From the NCBI RefSeq assembly GCF_900232995.1, contig NZ_OCVX01000003.1:917869-981868 (forward strand): DNA of 64,000 nucleotides, given 5' to 3'. Positions 58,264 through 64,000 of the stretch are shown here, piece by piece. The position numbers and the translations under genes were made by a program. Numbering within the stretch: position 1 is the stretch's first letter; every line of letters starts with the position of its first letter. Source of the DNA: Mycobacterium simulans (GTDB taxonomy: Bacteria > Actinomycetota > Actinomycetes > Mycobacteriales > Mycobacteriaceae). The notes beneath the pieces are model-generated. The model searched no databases. It was not told the DNA's origin and saw only the letters and a list, made by a program, of their open reading frames with translations.

Positions 58264-59654
58264 CTAGGCCGTCAGGCGCGCGATCGACCGCAGCGGAATC
58301 GGCAACCAGGTCGGCCGGTGCCGCGACTCATACCCCGTCTCATAGACGGCCTTGTCGAGTTCGTATGCGGCCAGCAGCAACGCCGAATCTCGCGGGTCGA
58401 TGCCGGAGGCGGCCGCATAGCCGTCGCAGAACGCGGTGCGGTTGCGCTCGACCCATTCCCGGGCGCGGGCGGCCAGTTGCTTGTCGCTGCCCTGGTCCAC
58501 CAGCGGCCCGTAGGCCGCGTATTCGAACGAGCGCAATACGCCGGCCACGTCCCGCAGTGGCGAATCCGGTGCTCGCCGTTCGTCGAGGGGCTGACCAGGC
58601 TCACCTTCGAAGTCGATCAGCAGCCAGCTCTCCGGAGTGCGCAGTACTTGTCCGAGATGCAGATCCCCGTGCACCCGCTGAACGGTGATCGTTTCACCCG
58701 CGAGCTTGCCGAATCGTTCTTCGATGGTGGTGAAATACTCCCTCAGTTCGGGCACCGCCGCCGCGGCCGACGACAACCTGGCCAGCACATGGTCCACGGG
58801 AAACTCCGCCTGCGCCGTTCCGAGGCGGTCGGCCAGGGTGGCGTGCACCGATGCGACCGCTTCGCCAAGCCGATAGGACTCTCCGGCGAAGTCCCCGCCG
58901 ACCTCGTGGGCGTACAGGTCGCCTTCGGCGAACAGGTCACGAACGCTGGCGGTGGCCATCGCCCAGCCTTCGGCGGCATTGGCTGCGAACGCCGTCGCCA
59001 TACCCAGCGGACACACCGCGTCAGGATCTGCACCGGATCCGCCATCCCGCCAAGCGATCTCGTAGCTGCCGAGCAGCCGGGCCACATGCGGGTTGCCGGC
59101 CCGGCCAAGCACCCGGTTGAGCTCGATATCCGGATTGATCCCGCGGCTGACCCGGCGGAACACCTTGAAGATGGCCGCCGGTGCGCGATCGAATATCACG
59201 CTGGTGTTGCTCTGCTCGGCATCTGATACTCGGGGAAACGCTTCCAGCGGGAGCTCGACGTCTGGCTCCCTGGCAAACGTCACCTCGGCGTCGGACGAAC
59301 CGCGGACCGCCGACGAATCGATCAGCGACAGCAGATACTGGGCGGACGCGCCGTCATACAGCGCGTCGAAAGCGGTGTGATCGTCAGCGGAGCCAATGGT
59401 GGCCAGCGCACTGTACTCGGAGACCGGTTCGGAATCCCACCCGACGATCACCTGGTACCGCTCCGCGGAGCCGTCGGTATAGCCGACGTCGACTAGCACG
59501 AGGTCCAGATCATCTCGCAATTGCACCACTACGCCGGGCGCGGCGGACGACAGTTCGCGGTTGCGTCCCGCATACCACCGTTGCTGCGGAAGCCATTCTG
59601 ACCAGGGCAACTTGGCTGACAGCGTGGCGTGCTCTGGATCGTCGCCGGGGCGGG

Positions 59655-59658
<4 letters not shown>
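58264..59658 (-). CDS. mak: Maltokinase
   Basis: Phosphorylates maltose to maltose 1-phosphate, the substrate of GlgE for alpha-glucan synthesis. A 464-residue protein with an aminoglycoside-phosphotransferase-like C-lobe: catalytic [10 protein letters not shown] and the metal-binding LIDFEGEPG. The N-terminus has [20 protein letters not shown] typical of Mak. ATG 59658 overlaps the treS stop (ATGA), so the two are translated from one message, consistent with the TreS-Mak complex known in mycobacteria. Equivalent to Rv0127. Confidence 0.96.
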
Positions 59659-61451
<1,793 letters not shown>

Positions 61452-61558
61452 CGATTCCACGATGCCATGGGTACCCGAGGTGCGACTATCGGAATCACGC
61501 CCGGAACAAGCTATGAATCACGCCTGGCACCAAACGAATTGGCTCACAGGAGGGCAGG

Positions 61559-62611
61559 TTAGGCCGGCGGCCCCTCCGCCAAGGTCACGTTCTCGGTGCG
61601 CGCAACGCCCGACTTGGATGTCCAGCTAATCGAGACCACGTCCCCGGGGTGGTGCGGAGTGAGCGCATCCGACATCGCGGTGGCCGAGTTGATCGGCACG
61701 CCGTCGATCGCGGTGATCACGTCACCGTTGGAGATCCCGACGGACGCGGCGGGAGCGCTGCCCACCACGCGTTGCACCTTCGCGCCGTTGCCGTTGTTGT
61801 CGACAACGCCGAGGCCGAGGAAGGCCGTTGGTCCAACATGCACGGTGGGCGATCCGCCGCCAGACCGGATCTGGCCGGCGACCGACATCGCCTGACCTAT
61901 CGGGATGGCAAAGCCCTGCCCGCCCTGGGACAGCTGGAAGTTTTCGGAAGCGGCCGTGTTGATGCCGACCACCTGCCCAGCATTGTTGACGACCGGCCCA
62001 CCCGAGTCGCCGGGCTGGATCGCGGCGTCGAATTGGATCAACCCGTTCAGCGTTTCTTCGGCGCCGGTAAGGGCGTCGGATGCCTGTACGGTCTGGCCGA
62101 CAGCAACCACCTTGCCGGCCAGCGCACGCGGCGTTCCGCCTTGCCCACCGGTGTTGCCCATGGCCACGACCGGCTCGCCCACCGTGACCCCACCACCGAT
62201 CGCGGCGCTGGGCAGGCCACCGGCACCACGAAGCTGCAGCACCGCAATGTCTTGGGAGCGGTCGTAACCCACGACGTCGACGCCATAGGTTCGGCCGTCG
62301 GCGACACTGAACGCGCTGATGTCGGTGGCGCCAGAGATCACGTGATTATTGGTCAGCACGACGCCGTTGGGATCGATGACGATGCCCGTACCGGCTCCTA
62401 CCGCGTTGTTGTAGCCCAGTTTGGTGTTGATATTGACCACCTGCGGGCCCACCTGGGCGACGGCGGCTACGGGGTCGAGTGGCAGCGCCGGGAAGTTCTT
62501 GACCGGGGCTGCCTGCGCGGGCACCGGCGGCGTGGCCAGACCAACGCCAAGCACCGCAAGCACGGCCACCAACCATGTCCACCTGAGCGAACGGTGGCGC
62601 GATTTGCTCAT
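61559..62611 (-). CDS. pepA: HtrA/trypsin-like serine protease PepA
   Basis: Secreted protease of 350 residues: signal peptide (LRWTWLVAVLAVLGVGLA, then AQAAP), trypsin-like domain with catalytic H in LTNNHVISG, D in RSQDIAVLQL and S in QPGDSGGPVV, and a C-terminal PDZ domain (GISNGDVITAIDGVPI). Closely matches Rv0125 (the Mtb32A antigen). It is upstream of treS with a 107-bp gap. Confidence 0.96.
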   Translation of the reverse strand: MSKSRHRSLRWTWLVAVLAVLGVGLATPPVPAQAAPVKNFPALPLDPVAAVAQVGPQVVNINTKLGYNNAVGAGTGIVIDPNGVVLTNNHVISGATDISAFSVADGRTYGVDVVGYDRSQDIAVLQLRGAGGLPSAAIGGGVTVGEPVVAMGNTGGQGGTPRALAGKVVAVGQTVQASDALTGAEETLNGLIQFDAAIQPGDSGGPVVNNAGQVVGINTAASENFQLSQGGQGFAIPIGQAMSVAGQIRSGGGSPTVHVGPTAFLGLGVVDNNGNGAKVQRVVGSAPAASVGISNGDVITAIDGVPINSATAMSDALTPHHPGDVVSISWTSKSGVARTENVTLAEGPPA

Positions 62612-62732
62612 CCCGTAACCTCCTGCGTCGGGGTAAGAGTCGGAATAGTCCCAGCCCTTGGGGTCCGGGCGGCGTAACTTTACCTATCCACCGTAGTCCA
62701 GATCGCGATCGAAGTCGCTTGGTAAGCCCCCG

Positions 62733-63194
62733 TCAGGCCCCGGGTCCCGGCGGGACCGGCGTAATGGGATACCTGAGGTGGTGGCTGAGGTTGCCGACCA
62801 TGTCGATGAGGGTGAGGTCCCGATACGAGAAGCGCCACTGGCCGTCGACGCGTTCGAAATGGTCGTGGTAGCGGCCGGCGACAATCGGCTGCAGCGGCAG
62901 CTCTTCGGTTTGCTGTAGCACCGTGTAGTAACTGCGGCAACGTGCGGTACCAGCGTCCTCGTCGACCTCGACGATCGGATTGCTGACCAGGTGCTTGGTT
63001 CGCGGCGTTCCGTCCGGATAGAGCACAATCAACGACTTCCAGATGTCTAGCAGCCGCGCCGCGTCAATGGTTTCGTCCGCACCGATCCGGATCCGTGCGT
63101 GCTCGAAGAGCGCGGCCGCCGCCGCCAAGTCGCCGCCGTCGATGCATTCGGCATAGCGATACAGGAGATTGGCGATCTGTGTCTCCGCCGGCAT
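62733..63194 (-). CDS. SnoaL-like NTF2-fold protein
   Basis: A 153-residue SnoaL_4-type protein (ANLLYRYAECIDGGDLAAAA start, VAGRYHDHFERVDGQWRFS end). The family includes ring-hydroxylating dioxygenase small subunits and aromatic-ring cyclases. The H in the YHDHF segment fits the usual position. It is the first gene of a minus-strand series with pepA after a 121-bp gap. Substrate unknown. Confidence 0.9.
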   Translation of the reverse strand: MPAETQIANLLYRYAECIDGGDLAAAAALFEHARIRIGADETIDAARLLDIWKSLIVLYPDGTPRTKHLVSNPIVEVDEDAGTARCRSYYTVLQQTEELPLQPIVAGRYHDHFERVDGQWRFSYRDLTLIDMVGNLSHHLRYPITPVPPGPGA

Positions 63195-63385
63195 GACGCC
63201 AACCTAATCAAAACCGATCAGCGAACCGCAGGCATGTCGGCTGACCATTGGCCAGGTCAGAGGTTGGTTTGCATATTGGGAAAACTCGGTCAATTTGCCG
63301 AGGGTCGCGATAGAGTCCTGCTCGCCATTGGTCGCTGGCGGGCCGGGCAGTCTCCGGCTTGTCATGAGCTGCAGGAGGATTCACA

Positions 63386-64000
63386 TGTCGTTTGTGATCG
63401 CGGCACCGGAGACGCTGGTCGCGGCGGCGACGGATTTGCGGAGTATCGCTTCGGCGATCAGCGCGGCCAACGCCGCGGCGGCCGCCCCAACGATCAGTGT
63501 GCTGCCCGCAGCCGTCGATCAGGTGTCGGCGGGCATCGCGGCGCTGTTTTCCTCGCACGCCCAGGGATATCAGACCCTCAGCGCGCAGGCCACAGCGTTT
63601 CATCAGCAGTTTGCGCAGGCCTTACATGATGCCGCGGGCTGGTATGCGACTGCAGAGGCCACCAACACCTCACCGCTACAGACTTTGCTGGGCGCGGTGA
63701 ATGCGCCCACCCAGGCGCTATTGGGACGGCCGCTGATCGGCAACGGGGCCAACGGGGCCCCCGGAACCGGGCAGGACGGTGCCCCGGGCGGGATCTTGTT
63801 CGGCAACGGCGGGGCCGGAGGGTCCGGCGGCGGCTCGCATCTCGCCGGAGGCAATGGCGGGGCCGCCGGGCTGATCGGCAATGGCGGGGCCGGTGGGGCC
63901 GGTGCGAGCGGCGCTACCGTCGGGGCCGGCGGTAATGGTGGCGCTGGCGGGTTGCTGTTCGGCACCGGTGGCGCGGGAGGCATCGGCGGGTCGCTGCCCA
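63386..64000 (+). CDS. PE_PGRS protein, 3' end outside window
   Basis: PE domain of about 95 residues ([20 protein letters not shown], then [16 protein letters not shown]) and the linker with [10 protein letters not shown] and [10 protein letters not shown], then the glycine-rich GGAGG repeats begin near 63740. AGGAGG precedes ATG 63386. The position beside pepA recalls PE_PGRS2 (Rv0124), but that gene points the same way as pepA, while this one is divergent, so orthology is doubtful. Confidence 0.93.

Noticed and set aside
63386..64000. PE_PGRS gene as ortholog of PE_PGRS2 (Rv0124)
   Set aside because: Position fits, but it is divergent from pepA whereas Rv0124 and pepA point the same way, and PE domains are too similar for assignment by eye.

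Overview
The window is high-GC mycobacterial DNA. A PE_PGRS start, a PE protein carrying a PE-PPE hydrolase domain, a PPE protein, an antigen 85 mycolyltransferase, the TreS/Mak trehalose-maltokinase pair and long runs of genes matching the Rv0125-Rv0146 block of Mycobacterium tuberculosis all point to a slow-growing Mycobacterium related to, but distinct from, the tuberculosis complex. Relative to M. tuberculosis the conserved block is reversed (pepA end at the right, Rv0146 near 22.7 kb). The reader has only sequence-based inference here; family names come from motif recognition by eye, with no database search.

Region 1 (1-13 kb, minus strand): a secondary-metabolite operon made of an MFS transporter, an MbtH-like protein and the first 3.6 thousand residues of a giant non-ribosomal peptide synthetase that runs out of the window. 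Its order is A-PCP / C-A-PCP / C-A-MT-PCP / C..., with an N-methyltransferase inserted in the third A domain. A 1789-bp PCP-C unit occurs twice at about 99.4% identity.

Region 2 (13-22.7 kb): an accessory block of duplicated and decaying genes around a NarL-type two-component system (two response regulators, one frameshifted; one histidine kinase), two tiny paralogous peptide genes of 28 and 29 codons, an unusual MauE-thioredoxin-cysteine-rich fusion protein, broken SAM methyltransferases, and broken nitrilase and maleate-isomerase-like genes. A composite promoter (20-bp palindrome, a second box, and a TANNNT -10 element always exactly 44 bp from the palindrome) precedes the NRPS operon, both micropeptides and the fusion protein. 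It ties regions 1 and 2 into one apparent regulon and is the most novel signal in the window.

Region 3 (22.7-39.8 kb): chromosomal genes equivalent to Rv0146-Rv0134 (methyltransferases, TetR regulators, CLC channel, glycosylase-like protein, DUF427, epimerase, MsrA, CYP138, EphF) with inserted pirin, Mop-like protein, sulfotransferase, DUF1214 and PPE genes.

Region 4 (39.8-51.9 kb): an inserted fatty-acid desaturase/electron-transfer pair with a FabR-like repressor, a LigC/PolD-type end-joining pair, Rv0133-like acetyltransferase, the F420-dependent Fgd2, a second cytochrome oxidase subunit I, a cation-efflux protein and an NmrA-like protein.

Region 5 (52-64 kb): FadE1, HtdZ, a phosphodiesterase, the PE hydrolase, antigen 85C with a strong terminator, a DUF1275 protein, maltokinase, trehalose synthase, the PepA protease, a SnoaL-like protein and the start of a PE_PGRS gene. 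No rRNA, tRNA, CRISPR array or intact insertion sequence was recognised.
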